From positions 3,970,001-4,034,000 of the forward strand of contig NZ_AP023189.1 of NCBI RefSeq assembly GCF_012767755.2: a stretch of DNA of 64,000 nt, in the 5' to 3' direction. Source of the DNA: Pseudomonas tohonis (GTDB taxonomy: Bacteria; Pseudomonadota; Gammaproteobacteria; Pseudomonadales; Pseudomonadaceae). Under the pieces are notes generated by a model. That model saw nothing but the letters and a program-made list of their open reading frames with translations. It searched no databases and was not told where the DNA came from. The position numbers and the translations under genes are program-made. Of the stretch, positions 18,299 through 29,013 are shown piece by piece; the stretch's first letter is position 1, and each line of letters begins with the position of its first letter.

Positions 18299-19060
18299 AT
18301 GACCGACGTGGATTACCTCCTGCAACTCGTGTCGAGCCCCACCGCCTGGATCGCCCTGGCCACCCTGGTGGTGATGGAAGTGGTGCTCGGCATCGACAAC
18401 CTGATCTTCATCTCGATCCTCACCAACAAGCTGCCCGAGCACCAGCGCGCCAGGGCCCGTCGCCTGGGCATCGGCATGGCGCTGATCTTGCGCCTGGGCC
18501 TGCTCGGCACCGTGGCCTGGATCGTCCAGCTGGTGCACCCGGTGTTCGAGGTGTTCGACCATGCGTTCTCATGGAAGGACATGATCCTCATCGCCGGCGG
18601 CCTGTTCCTGCTGTGGAAGGCCACCACGGAAATCCGCCATTCGGTGGACCCGGCCCCCGAAGGCGACATGTTCGTCGGCAAGCAGGTCGCCGCCATCGGC
18701 TTCAGCTCGGCGATCGTGCAGATCCTGCTGCTGGACCTGGTGTTCTCCATCGACAGCATCATCACCGCCGTGGGCATGACCGAGCACGTGCCGATCATGG
18801 TCATCGCCGTGATCGCCGCCGTCACCGTGATGCTGCTGGCCGCCGACCCGCTGGCGCGCTTCATCAACGACAACCCCACCGTGGTGATGCTGGCCCTGGG
18901 TTTCCTGATCATGATCGGCATGACGCTGATCGCCGAAGGCTTCGGCGCCCATGTGCCCAAGGGCTACATCTACGCCGCCATGGCCTTCTCCGCCGCCATC
19001 GAAGCGCTCAACATGCTGTCCCGCCGCGCCGCCCGCCGCAAGGCGCAGCGGCAGGCGTGA
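18299..19060 (+). CDS. TerC-family integral membrane protein
   Basis: A 253-residue inner-membrane protein with about seven helices. The TerC hallmarks are both present: an acidic first-helix motif ([19 protein letters not shown]) and its repeat in the middle ([19 protein letters not shown]), plus [20 protein letters not shown]. Members (Alx, MeeF/MeeY, YgdQ-like) export manganese or load metal onto exported proteins. No CBS or CorC domains follow, so this is the short form. In some TerC genes a yybP-ykoY riboswitch is found upstream; I did not recognise one in the ~230 base gap to glxA. A strong hairpin follows the stop. Confidence 0.88.
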   Translation: MTDVDYLLQLVSSPTAWIALATLVVMEVVLGIDNLIFISILTNKLPEHQRARARRLGIGMALILRLGLLGTVAWIVQLVHPVFEVFDHAFSWKDMILIAGGLFLLWKATTEIRHSVDPAPEGDMFVGKQVAAIGFSSAIVQILLLDLVFSIDSIITAVGMTEHVPIMVIAVIAAVTVMLLAADPLARFINDNPTVVMLALGFLIMIGMTLIAEGFGAHVPKGYIYAAMAFSAAIEALNMLSRRAARRKAQRQA

Positions 19061-19066
19061 CGCACC

Positions 19067-19090
19067 GCCCCTCTCTCGCGGGAGAGGGGC
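19067..19090 (+). terminator. Hairpin after terC
   Basis: GCCCCTCTC (19067-19075) pairs perfectly with GAGAGGGGC (19082-19090) around a 6-base loop, 6 bases after the stop. No U-tract. Confidence 0.65.
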
Positions 19091-19153
19091 GCTGCCAGTT
19101 GCCTGCATCCCCCTTCGCGAGGTCGGTATTCATCCTGTAGGCAAGGATTCATT

Positions 19154-19655
19154 GGATCTGTCTGCGTTGGCTGTCGTGAACCTGATGCGAAGCCTCAAGC
19201 ACGGTGCTTTGCGGGGCATTTAGGGCGTCCTGTCACGCCCCCCGCGTGGGTTTCGCTTCGCTCTACGCCACCCTACGGAAGCCGTTGCGCCCCGAACGAG
19301 ATGCGCACACCAATGAACACGCTGGCGAAGACGTTGGAGCAGCGGCCAAACGCCCCTTCAGGAGGCCGAGCGTAATCGTCGTTTCAGGGGTTGAGCGACA
19401 TGGATGTCGCGAGAGCCGCGATGGGCCAGGGATGGCCCTTCGCGGCGTGCCCCTGAAATGATGATGGAGCGAGGGGAGTCTGGCGAAGCCAGACCCGTAT
19501 GCAGGGGCAAGCCTTTTTGGTTTCTTTTGGGTGGTGCGGCACCCCGACGACTGCCAAAAGAAACTCGCCCGGGGGGGCGAAACCAGAAACACCAGCAAAG
19601 CTCGGCAACCGGCTTGGCCAAAAACCTTCTCGCAACACTTGATGCCGGCACAGCC
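19154..19655 (-). mobile_element. MITE-like non-coding element, copy 2 (inverted)
   Basis: About 502 bp, related to 14865-15336 but in opposite orientation. The left end GGATCTGTCTGCGTTGG (19154-19170) matches the terminal repeat of copy 1. The right end is more diverged (about 11 of 17). The sequence ATTCAT flanks both sides (19147-19152 and 19657-19662). Shared internal blocks include GCCAAACGCCCCTTCAGGAG, the GTTTCAGGGG/CCCCTGAAAT arms (19381-19390/19450-19459), TCTGGCGAAGCCAGA (19479-19493) and GTTTCTTTTGG/CCAAAAGAAAC. The GGGTTTCGCTTCGCTCTACG repeat lies near 19247. A REP palindrome sits just outside at about 19678. No protein-coding gene is convincing here. Confidence 0.6.
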
Positions 19656-19677
19656 CATTCATCCGCGATTGCCCCTT

Positions 19678-19700
19678 TTCGCGGTTGAAACCGCTCCTAC
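19678..19700 (-). repeat. REP palindrome next to element copy 2
   Basis: CGCGGTTGAAACCGCTCCTA read on the plus strand is the reverse of the GTGGGAGCGGTTTCAACCGC type. It mirrors the REP at 14786 relative to the two inverted elements. The stretch from here to 19870 shows no gene. Confidence 0.7.
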
Positions 19701-19870
19701 GGAACCAGCCCGGTTCAAGGCACCCCGGGAATTGGCCCAGGCCCGGACGAGGGCCGATGAAAAATCCGCGAACCTGACCTGAACCCTTCATATGAATATG
19801 AGATCAACATCGTATCGATGCGCCAGGTGGCGATCGAAGCGCCATATCGTTACGAAGGAGTCGAACTTCG

Positions 19871-20158
19871 ATGAACATTTCCCCCGAACTGGCCCTCAGC
19901 CAAGCCCGTGAACGGCTGCAACACATGCGCAACGCCGCGGACGGGCGCACCCTCGCCTACCGTTTCGGCGTAGCCCAGGGCTACATCAACGCCCTGCGCG
20001 ACTTCGCCGGGCTGGATGCGGAAACCTGGCGTCACCTGCTGGACGAAGCCGAGGCCGTGCGCCACGAGACCGATGCCGCGCTGCACCCGCTGGTTCCCCA
20101 GGCCTTCATCCTCGCCCAGGCCGGCCCGGCCAGCGAAGGCCAGCCCGCCCTGTCCTGA
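19871..20158 (+). CDS. Small hypothetical protein
   Basis: Unrecognised 95-residue soluble protein. It is mostly alpha-helical by composition (LSQARERLQHMRNAADGRTL, AWRHLLDEAEAV-type helices) with an Ala-rich tail. No signal peptide or membrane segment. The ATG at 19871 has a good AAGGAG site 10-12 bases upstream, and codon use resembles the neighbours, which supports it as a real gene. It faces the EAL-protein gene across a shared terminator. No function is proposed. Confidence 0.7.
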   Translation: MNISPELALSQARERLQHMRNAADGRTLAYRFGVAQGYINALRDFAGLDAETWRHLLDEAEAVRHETDAALHPLVPQAFILAQAGPASEGQPALS

Positions 20159-20176
20159 ACGCCCCGCCCCAGCCTG

Positions 20177-20198
20177 CCCGGGCCCGTGCCGGCCCGGG
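20177..20198. terminator. Bidirectional hairpin between convergent genes
   Basis: CCCGGGCC (20177-20184) and GGCCCGGG (20191-20198) with a 6-base loop, lying between the two convergent stop codons. Confidence 0.65.
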
Positions 20199-21965
20199 TC
20201 AGCTGCGCGAGCGGTGCCACGCCTCCAACTGCTCCGGTGGCATAGGTCGGGCCACGTAGTAGCCCTGCACCTCGTCGCAGCCCCACCACTGCATCAGGCG
20301 GTACAGCTCCTCGGTCTCCACGCCCTCGGCCACCACCCGGTAGCCCAGCTGCCGCGCGAGCTGGATCACCGCGCCCACCACCCGCTGGTCGCGCAGCTCG
20401 GTCTGCACGTTGCGCATGAAGGACTGGTCCAGCTTCACCGCGCTGGCCGGCAGGTCGCGCAGGTAGGACCAGTTGCTGTAGCCGGTGCCGAAGTCGTCGA
20501 TGGCAAGCTCGATGCCCTCCGCGCGCAGGCGCTGCAGGTTGCGCTGCACCTCCTCGGGGTTCTTCATCAGCACGCTCTCGGTGAACTCCAGCTCCAGGCC
20601 CGCCGGGTCGATCCGGTGGCTGCGCACCAGGGCGATGATGCGGTCGACGAAATCGGCATCGTCCATGTCGTTGGCCGAGACGTTGATCGACACCTTCCAG
20701 TCCCAGCCCTGCCGCTGCCATTGGGAAGCCTGCACGATGGCCCGCTCGGCCACCCACAGGCTCAGCGGGCGGATCAGCGCGGTGCGCTCGGCCAGGGGGA
20801 TGAATTCCGCCGGGCTGATGCCGCCCAGTTGCGGGTGGCGCCAGCGCAGCAGCCCCTCGACCCCGACCATGCGCCCGCTGAGCAGGTCGACGCGGGGCTG
20901 GTACTCCAGGCGCAGCTGGTCCTCGGCGTGCACCGCCTTGGACAGCGACGACAGCAGCAGGAAGGCGCGCTGCTGGGCATGGTCCAGGGCCGCTTCGTAG
21001 TAGCGCCAGCGCACCCCGGTCTCGCGGGCGTTGTCGGCCGAGCTCACCAGCAGGCGCAGCCAGTCGCGGTTGTCCATCGCCGGATCGAGGTCGAGGATGC
21101 CGGCGCCGAAGCGGATCTGCAGGGGGATGCCCTCGCACTCGATGGGCGCCGAGAAGACATCGGCGAGGGCGTGGGAGAGCCTTTCCACGGCATCGCGCCG
21201 GGCGCCGTGGATGATGAAGCCGAAGCGCGTGGGGCTGATCTTGTAGAGCAGGTGCCCCTCCGGCAGGGCCTGCTGCAGCCGGGTCTTGATCAGCAGCATC
21301 AAGGCCGCCGAGAAGGGGTAGCCGAGCACCTTGACGATGTCGTTGAGGAAGGCCGGCGCGATCATGTCCGCCGCCACCACGGTGATGCGCTGGCCGGCGC
21401 GCAGCGCACCCTCCACGTCCTCTTCCAGGCGCAGGCGGTTGTACAGGCCGGTGGGCTGGTCGATGAAGGTGGCCTCACGGATGTTGCGCAGGCGCAGCAT
21501 CGCCAGTTGCGCGAGGGACTCCAGCATGGCTGCGTCGCGCGCCGAAAGCGGCGGGCGCGGTTCGCTGTCGATGATGCAGAAGCTGCCCAGGGCCAGGCGC
21601 TCCTCGGTGAGCAGCGGCACGGCGGCATAGAAGCGGATGCCGGGCTCGCCGGTGACCAGCGGGTTGTCGCAAAAGCGCTCGTCCAGGCGCGCGTCGCCGA
21701 CCTGGAACAGCTGCTCCGACATCACCGCGTGGGCGCAGAAGGCATCGCGCCGGGGCGTTTCGCTCACGGCGAGGCCCACCTTGGCGCAGAACCACTGGCG
21801 GTTGTCATCGATGATCGAGACCAGCGCGATGGGCACCTCGAAATAGGCGGTGGCCATCTGCACCAGCTTCTCGAAGACCTCGTCCTGCCGATCTTCCAGC
21901 GGCCGCAACGCACGGACCTTGCTCTGGCGTTCGGATTCATTGGTGGGGAGAGGGGTTACGTCCAT
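20199..21965 (-). CDS. GAF-GGDEF(degenerate)-EAL c-di-GMP phosphodiesterase-type protein
   Basis: A 588-residue cytosolic protein. A GAF sensor (about 25-175) has YFEVPIALVSIIDDNRQWFC, CAHAVMSEQ and FYAAVPLLTEERLALGSFCI. A GGDEF domain (about 180-340) has lost its signature: the position reads SPTRFGFII instead of GGDEF, so it should not make c-di-GMP. The C-terminal EAL domain has EGL in place of EAL (VEGLLRWRHP) but keeps INVSAND, LEFTES, IDDFGTGYS, KLDQSF, AEGVET and GYYVARPM, which include the metal and catalytic residues. It is therefore probably an active phosphodiesterase tuned by the GAF and degenerate GGDEF domains (inference). Monocistronic. Confidence 0.87.
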   Translation of the reverse strand: MDVTPLPTNESERQSKVRALRPLEDRQDEVFEKLVQMATAYFEVPIALVSIIDDNRQWFCAKVGLAVSETPRRDAFCAHAVMSEQLFQVGDARLDERFCDNPLVTGEPGIRFYAAVPLLTEERLALGSFCIIDSEPRPPLSARDAAMLESLAQLAMLRLRNIREATFIDQPTGLYNRLRLEEDVEGALRAGQRITVVAADMIAPAFLNDIVKVLGYPFSAALMLLIKTRLQQALPEGHLLYKISPTRFGFIIHGARRDAVERLSHALADVFSAPIECEGIPLQIRFGAGILDLDPAMDNRDWLRLLVSSADNARETGVRWRYYEAALDHAQQRAFLLLSSLSKAVHAEDQLRLEYQPRVDLLSGRMVGVEGLLRWRHPQLGGISPAEFIPLAERTALIRPLSLWVAERAIVQASQWQRQGWDWKVSINVSANDMDDADFVDRIIALVRSHRIDPAGLELEFTESVLMKNPEEVQRNLQRLRAEGIELAIDDFGTGYSNWSYLRDLPASAVKLDQSFMRNVQTELRDQRVVGAVIQLARQLGYRVVAEGVETEELYRLMQWWGCDEVQGYYVARPMPPEQLEAWHRSRS

Positions 21966-22165
21966 ATGTCCTCCCGGCAGCTGGACCTTCTGCTCTGACA
22001 GCCCTCGACGAGCTTTGATTCAAGCAGCCCGATCGCCTTCGTGCCGCCCCGGACGTCGAATTCGACGCCGCCTGGTCGCGCCCCTCCCCCGCGCATTCAC
22101 AAAGCCATTCTCGGACTCGTCCGATGGGACAGGAACCTCCCCGGAGGCATCCTGAATCCGCTCCA

Positions 22166-22218
22166 GATATCGCTGCCAACCTGTCGCGGCGGGCCTGCCT
22201 GCAACAGGCAGCGATATC
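22166..22218 (+). promoter_or_regulatory. 12 bp inverted repeat in the gbpA leader
   Basis: GATATCGCTGCC (22166-22177) is perfectly inverted at 22207-22218, 40-92 bases before the gbpA start, with a 29-base spacer. A smaller palindrome TCGGAC-TC-GTCCGA lies at 22111-22124. It could be an operator for a dimeric regulator or an RNA stem in the leader. Confidence 0.45.
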
Positions 22219-22257
22219 GGAGCGCCCATTTCGACTCCCTCTCAGAAAGGTACTTCG

Positions 22258-23799
22258 ATGAGCATTTCCAAGCGCACCCTGCGCAAGCTGCCCCTCGCCC
22301 TCGCGGTCGGCCTCGCCACCCTGGCATCCCAGCAAGCCTTCTCCCATGGCTACATCGAGAGCCCGAAATCCCGAGCGCAGATGTGCAGCCCGGGCGGTGG
22401 CAACCTCAACGCCAACTGCGGCTCCATCCAGTGGGAACCGCAAAGCGTGGAATACCGCCCCGAGGCGCAGAACCACTTCGGCGGCAAATGGTGCGGCGGC
22501 ACCTTCCGCGAATGCGGCCCGGCCGACGGCACCATCGCCGCCGGCGGCCACAACGCCTACAGCCCGCTGAACGAGCAGACCGCCACCCGCTGGCACAAGA
22601 CCACCATCAAGCCCGGCATGCAGGACTTCCGCTGGCACTACACCGCCGGCCACGCCACCGCCTACTGGCAGTTCTACATCACCAAGAAGGACTGGAACCC
22701 CAACCAGCCGCTGACCCGCGCCTCCTTCGAAGCCGCCCCGCTGCTGCACGAGGACTTCGCCACCAGCGGTCATGCCAAACCCGAACATGGCAAGAAATCA
22801 ACCCACCGTCTGAACATCCCCGCTGACCGCAGTGGCTACCACGTAGTCCTCGCCACCTGGCGCATCGCCGACACCGACGCCACCTTCTACCAGGTCGTCG
22901 ACGTCAACATCGACAACGAGGGCGCCGGCAACGGCGGCACCACCCCGCCGGCACCGGAATGGAACCTGATCGGCGCCGTACAGCCCGAGCCGCTCAGCGT
23001 CGGCGACACCGTGACCCTGCGCGCCTTCGCCAAGACCGGCCAGCTCAACAGCATTTCGCTGAAGATCGAGAACGCCAACCAGGCCCAGGCCGACAACTGG
23101 CCCTTCCTGCTGGCGCAGAAGGTCAATGCCGCCGACCTCGGCTACAAGCTGGGCGAGCTGAACACCACCGGCGACATCGTGCCCAACTACGGCCGCAACG
23201 GCATCCATGTGAAGGCCGACAGCAAGGTGGTACGCGTCGAGGTGCAGAAGGACAAGCCGAGCGTGCCGGGTTCCCTGGGCCTGACCGGCCTGCAGGGCAG
23301 CTACCAGATCAAGGACGGCAAGGCCGACCTGCACTTCAACGCCATCGCCCAGGGTGGCGAGTACCAGGTCAAGGCCACGGTGCTCAACGCCAAGGGCGAG
23401 ACCATCGCCCACCAGGAAGCCGCGCCGGGCAACACCCCGCACTTCCACATCCCGCTGCTGAAGGCCGAAGCGGGCAAGCACGACCTGGTGGTCGTGGCCA
23501 CGCCGAAGAAGGGCGAGTTGCTGCAGCAGACCCACAGCTTCAGCCTGATCGCCGAACCGGGTAACGGTGGCGAGAACCCGGGCGGCGGCGAAAACCCGGG
23601 CAATGCCAAGTACGACTTCGTCTTCCCGGACGGCCTGGCCGGCTACAAGGCCGGCACCACCGTGCTGGCCAAGGACGGCAACGTCTACCAGTGCAAGCCC
23701 TTCCCCGCCAGCGGCTACTGCAAGCAGTGGACCCCGAGCTCGAACCAGTTCGAACCGGGCAAGGGTTCCCACTGGACCATGGCCTGGGACCGCAAGTAA
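22258..23799 (+). CDS. gbpA: GbpA-like secreted chitin-binding LPMO (AA10 + CBM73-like)
   Basis: A copper-dependent lytic polysaccharide monooxygenase that binds and oxidatively cleaves chitin-like polymers outside the cell. The signal peptide ends ...QQAFS, so the mature protein starts with His30, half of the copper histidine brace. The second brace His is probably His132 in TAGHATAYWQFY. The AA10 domain also shows CGSIQWEPQSVE, NEQTATRW and the axial-side TFYQVVDV. Two middle domains match V. cholerae GbpA (EWNLIGAVQPEPLSVGDTV, NYGRNGIHVK). After a Gly/Asn linker, the C-terminal module (YDFVFPDGLAGYKAGTTVL to SHWTMAWDRK) is the chitin-binding domain. It has 513 residues. GbpA and its relatives leave the cell by type II secretion, and a full T2SS operon follows 105 bases downstream. 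Confidence 0.9.
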   Translation: MSISKRTLRKLPLALAVGLATLASQQAFSHGYIESPKSRAQMCSPGGGNLNANCGSIQWEPQSVEYRPEAQNHFGGKWCGGTFRECGPADGTIAAGGHNAYSPLNEQTATRWHKTTIKPGMQDFRWHYTAGHATAYWQFYITKKDWNPNQPLTRASFEAAPLLHEDFATSGHAKPEHGKKSTHRLNIPADRSGYHVVLATWRIADTDATFYQVVDVNIDNEGAGNGGTTPPAPEWNLIGAVQPEPLSVGDTVTLRAFAKTGQLNSISLKIENANQAQADNWPFLLAQKVNAADLGYKLGELNTTGDIVPNYGRNGIHVKADSKVVRVEVQKDKPSVPGSLGLTGLQGSYQIKDGKADLHFNAIAQGGEYQVKATVLNAKGETIAHQEAAPGNTPHFHIPLLKAEAGKHDLVVVATPKKGELLQQTHSFSLIAEPGNGGENPGGGENPGNAKYDFVFPDGLAGYKAGTTVLAKDGNVYQCKPFPASGYCKQWTPSSNQFEPGKGSHWTMAWDRK

Positions 23800-23806
23800 C
23801 CCGACC

Positions 23807-23883
23807 GGGGGCCGGGCCACGGCCCGAGCCCCCACCCCGATGAACCGGAACGCCCGACGGCCAGGAGCCGCCGGGCCGTTCCC
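23807..23883 (+). terminator. Two GC hairpins between gbpA and gspC
   Basis: GGGGGCCGGGCC with GGCCCGAGCCCCC (about 23807-23833), then a second imperfect stem from GAACGCCCGACGGC to GCCGCCGGGCCGTTC (about 23849-23882). They probably separate gbpA from the T2SS transcript, at least in part. Confidence 0.5.
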
Positions 23884-23904
23884 GTCCCCGACGGAACCGC
23901 CGCC

Positions 23905-24426
23905 ATGACGCTCATCCCCACCCTGCCGCGCGCGCTGCCGCCCCGGGCCCTGCACGCCCTGGCCGCGCTGCTGCTGTGCGCCTGGCTGGCCTGGCTGGGC
24001 CTGGGCAGCGGCGACTACCGCCAGGCCCTGCGTGCCCAGGCCGATGCCCGGCCGACCCGGCCGCCACTGCCGGAGGCCATGCAGGTGCCGACCCTGGACG
24101 CCACCGCCATCGCCCTGATGTTCGGCGCGATGCCGCCGCAGCCGGACGCCCACGAGCAAGACCCCGGCATGCTCCTGACCCTGCTCGCCAGCCTGCGTGC
24201 CGATCACCCCGACGACTCCCGCGCGCTGATCGCCTCCCCCGGCGGCAGCGCCTTCCACCGCCCCGGCGAATGCCTGCCCGGCGGCGCCCTGCTGCGCAGC
24301 GTGGAGGCCGACCACGTGCTCATCCTACGCAATGGCCGCGAACAGCGCCTGGGCTTCGCCCGCCCCGCCGAAACCCTGCTGGTGCCCCTGGCCGCGCCAG
24401 CGCCCTCGCCCGAGACGACGCCATGA
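23905..24426 (+). CDS. gspC: T2SS inner-membrane linker GspC (short form)
   Basis: A 173-residue bitopic protein: one N-terminal membrane helix (ALHALAALLLCAWLAWLGLG), then a periplasmic homology-region domain (ALMFGAMP, LLASLRADHPDDSRALIASP, FHRPGECLPGGALLRSVEAD, HVLILRNGREQRLGF). GspC links the inner-membrane platform to the secretin and takes part in substrate choice. It ends soon after the HR domain and has no C-terminal PDZ or coiled-coil domain, unlike the longer XcpP/OutC. Its TGA overlaps the gspD ATG (ATGA). The weak family signal means the call rests partly on gene order. Confidence 0.8.
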   Translation: MTLIPTLPRALPPRALHALAALLLCAWLAWLGLGSGDYRQALRAQADARPTRPPLPEAMQVPTLDATAIALMFGAMPPQPDAHEQDPGMLLTLLASLRADHPDDSRALIASPGGSAFHRPGECLPGGALLRSVEADHVLILRNGREQRLGFARPAETLLVPLAAPAPSPETTP

Positions 24427-26317
24427 ACCTTACCCGCACCACCCGCGCCCTGCTGATGCTCGGCACCCTGCTCTGCCCCCTCGCCGTACTCGCCGCCAAG
24501 GACGAGCAGCGCCAGTGGACCCTCAACATGAAGGACGCCGACCTGCGCGACCTGGTCAGCGAAGTCGGCGCGATCACCGGCAAGACCATGGTCCTGGACC
24601 CGCGCATGAGCGGGAAGGTCACCGTGCAATCGGCCGCCGCCCTGGACCAGGCCGGCATCTACGCCCTGTTCCTCAGCGTCCTGCGCAGCCAGGGCTTCGC
24701 CGCCCTGGAGCAGGGCAACCGCGTGCTCATCGTCCCGGTCGCCGACGCCAAGACCCGCGCCAGCGAACACGACGGCAGCGCCGGCGAGGCGGTGGTGACC
24801 CAGGTGCTGCCGCTGCGCAACGCCAGCGCCGCCGAAGTGGCTGCCGTGGTCCGCCCGCTGGTGGCCGCCGACGCCTATGTCGCGCCCTCCACCACCGCCA
24901 ACGCCCTGGTGCTGACCGACAGCGCCAGCAACGTCGAGCGCATCCGCCAGGTGGTCGCCGAGCTGGACGCCTCCGGCCAGCGCGCCTTCAGCACCCTCTC
25001 CCTGCGCCACGCCTGGGCCGCCGACCTGGCCGCCACCCTCAGCGAAAGCGTCGCCCAGGCCGGCTCCGGCGCGCCCTCGGCCAAGGCCGTGGCGGATGCC
25101 CGCAGCAACCGCCTGATCCTCATCGGCCCCGAGCCCGCCCGCGCGCAGATGGCGCGCCTGGCGCGGACCCTGGACGTACCGGGCGACGCCAGCGACGGCA
25201 CCCGCGTGCTGCGCCTGCACCACAGCGACGCCAAGCTCATGGCCGAGCTGCTCAGCGGCATCGGCAAGCGCCTCGAAGTCGGGCGCGGCGGCAAGGAAGG
25301 CCAGGCCGGCTCCATCCTCATCAGCGCCGACGAAAGCCAGAACGCCCTGGTACTGATGGCCGAGCCCGCCCAGCTGGCCATGCTCGACGGCATCATCGCC
25401 CAGCTCGACCGCCCACGCGCCCAGGTGCTGGTGGAAGCGGCGATCGTCGAAGTCAGCGGCGACATCAACCAGGCCCTGGGCGTGCAATGGGCCGGGCGCG
25501 GCGGTGATATCGCCGGCGCCGTGCAGTTCGGCGGCAGCGGGCTGGCCATCGGCTCGGTGATCGCCGGGGCCGAGGGCGGCAAGCGCCCGGCCCTGCCCGA
25601 CGGCACCCTGATCGGCATCGGCAGCCGCGACTTCGGCGCACTGATCAACGCGCTCTCCAGCGACTCCAACAACAACCTGCTCTCCACCCCCAGCCTGCTG
25701 ACCCTGGACAACGAGGCGGCGGAGATCCTCGTCGGCCAGAACGTGCCCTTCCAGACCGGCTCCTACACCACCGACAGCGCCGGCGCCTCCAACCCCTTCA
25801 CCACGGTGGAGCGCCGCGACATCGGCATCACCCTCAAGGTCACCCCGCACATCAACGAGGGCGACACCCTGCGCCTGAAGGTGGAACAGGAGAGCTCCGA
25901 GCTGGCCGCCGCGCCGGCGGGCATCGCCACCAGCGACGTGATCACCAACAAGCGCTCGGTGAAGAGCACCAGCCTCGCCGACGACGGGCAGATCATCGTC
26001 ATCGGCGGCCTGATCAAGGACAACGCCAGGGTCCAGGTCAGCAAGGTGCCGCTGCTGGGCGACATCCCGCTGCTGGGCGCGCTGTTCCGCTCCTCCAAGG
26101 AAGTGGTGGAGAAGACCAACCTGATGGTCTTCCTGCGCCCCACCCTGCTGCGCAACAGCACCTCCGCCGAAGACCTGGGCCAGCGCCGCTACGACGGCCT
26201 GCGCCGGCTGCGCGCCAGCGACCCGGCCGCCAACCGGCTGCTGCTGCCCAGCGATCCGCGCCAGCTGTTCGAGATCGACGCCGAGCCGGCGCTCGACCTG
26301 CGCCGGGGCAGCGACCG

Positions 26318-26321
<4 letters not shown>
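24423..26321 (+). CDS. gspD: T2SS outer-membrane secretin GspD
   Basis: A 632-residue secretin that forms the outer-membrane gated channel. The signal peptide ends about ...CPLAVLA. The N0 domain ([20 protein letters not shown]) and N1-N3 KH-like domains follow ([58 protein letters not shown]). The secretin domain has [60 protein letters not shown] and the signature [17 protein letters not shown]-terminal S-domain-like tail follows, but there is no pilotin gene nearby. Translationally coupled to gspC and overlapping gspE by four bases. Confidence 0.93.
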
Positions 26322-27787
<1,466 letters not shown>

Positions 27788-27789
27788 GC

Positions 27790-28998
27790 ATGGCCGCCTT
27801 CGAATACCTCGCCATGGACGCCAGCGGCGCCCGCCAGCGCGGCGTGCAGGAAGCCGACAGCGAACGCCAGGCCCGCCAGCTGCTGCGCGACCGCCAGCTG
27901 GTGCCCCTGCGCCTGCGCGCCGCCAAGGGCGGGCACGAGCCCGGGACGCGGACCTCGGGCCGGGGGCTCAACGCCGCCGCCCTGGCCCTGCTCACCCGCC
28001 AGCTGGCGACCCTGGTGCAGGCCGCGCTGCCCCTGGAGGAGGTGCTGGCCGCCGTCGCCGCGCAATCGGAGAAACGCAGCCAGCAGGCCATGGTCCTGGC
28101 CATCCGCGCGCGGGTGCTGGAGGGCCACGGGCTGGCCCGCGCCATGGCCGACTTCCCCCGCGCCTTCCCGGCGCTGTACCGCGCCACCGTCGCCGCCGGC
28201 GAGCGTGCCGGGCACCTGGGCCAGGTGCTGCTGCAACTGGCCGACTACACCGAGTCGCGCCAGGCCGCGCGCCAGCAGGTGCAACTGGCGCTGCTCTACC
28301 CGGGCATCCTGCTGCTGGCGGCCTTCGGCATCGTCGGTTTCCTGCTCGGTTTCGTGGTGCCGGACGTGGTCAAGGTGTTCATCGACAGCGGCCAGGAACT
28401 GCCCGTCCTCACCCGAGGCCTGATCGCCACCAGCGAGGCGCTGCAGCGCCATGGCCTGGCGGGCCTGATCGTCATCGCCGCCCTCGCCTTCGGCTTGCGC
28501 CTGGCCCTGCGCCTGCCGGGCGCGCGGCTCACCTGGCACCGCCTGCAACTGCGCCTGCCGCTGTTGGGCCGCCTGCTGCGGGCCAGCGACTGCACGCGCT
28601 TCACCAGCACCCTGGCGATCCTCGGGCGCAGCGGGGTGCCGCTGGTGGACGCGCTGGAGATCGCCGCGGAAGTCGTGGCCAACGGGCAGATTCGGACCGG
28701 TCTGAAAGACGTCGCCCGCGCCGTGCGCGAAGGTGGCGCCCTGACCCGGGCCCTGGAACGCAGCGCGCTGTTCCCGCCGATGATGCTCTACATGATCGCC
28801 AGCGGTGAACGCTCCGGCGAGCTGGACGCCATGCTCGACCGCGCCGCGCGCCAGCAGGAAACCCAGCTCGCCAACCGCATCGCCATGCTGGTCGGCCTGT
28901 TCGAGCCGGCGATGCTGGTGTTCATGGGCGCCAGCGTCCTGGTGATCGTGCTGGCGATCCTCATGCCCATCCTCAGCCTCAACCAACTCATCGCCTGA
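27790..28998 (+). CDS. gspF: T2SS inner-membrane platform protein GspF
   Basis: A 402-residue polytopic protein that couples the GspE ATPase to the pseudopilus. It has MAAFEYLAMDASGARQRGV at the start, two repeated T2SSF domains (LLTRQLATLVQAALPLEEVL and FTSTLAILGRSGVPLVDALE), and three membrane helices (around 168-190, 220-240 and 370-392, the last VFMGASVLVIVLAILMPIL). Length and order match the family. It is 2 bases after gspE, so coupled. Confidence 0.93.
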   Translation: MAAFEYLAMDASGARQRGVQEADSERQARQLLRDRQLVPLRLRAAKGGHEPGTRTSGRGLNAAALALLTRQLATLVQAALPLEEVLAAVAAQSEKRSQQAMVLAIRARVLEGHGLARAMADFPRAFPALYRATVAAGERAGHLGQVLLQLADYTESRQAARQQVQLALLYPGILLLAAFGIVGFLLGFVVPDVVKVFIDSGQELPVLTRGLIATSEALQRHGLAGLIVIAALAFGLRLALRLPGARLTWHRLQLRLPLLGRLLRASDCTRFTSTLAILGRSGVPLVDALEIAAEVVANGQIRTGLKDVARAVREGGALTRALERSALFPPMMLYMIASGERSGELDAMLDRAARQQETQLANRIAMLVGLFEPAMLVFMGASVLVIVLAILMPILSLNQLIA

Positions 28999-29013
28999 AC
29001 GGCAGGAACCCCC

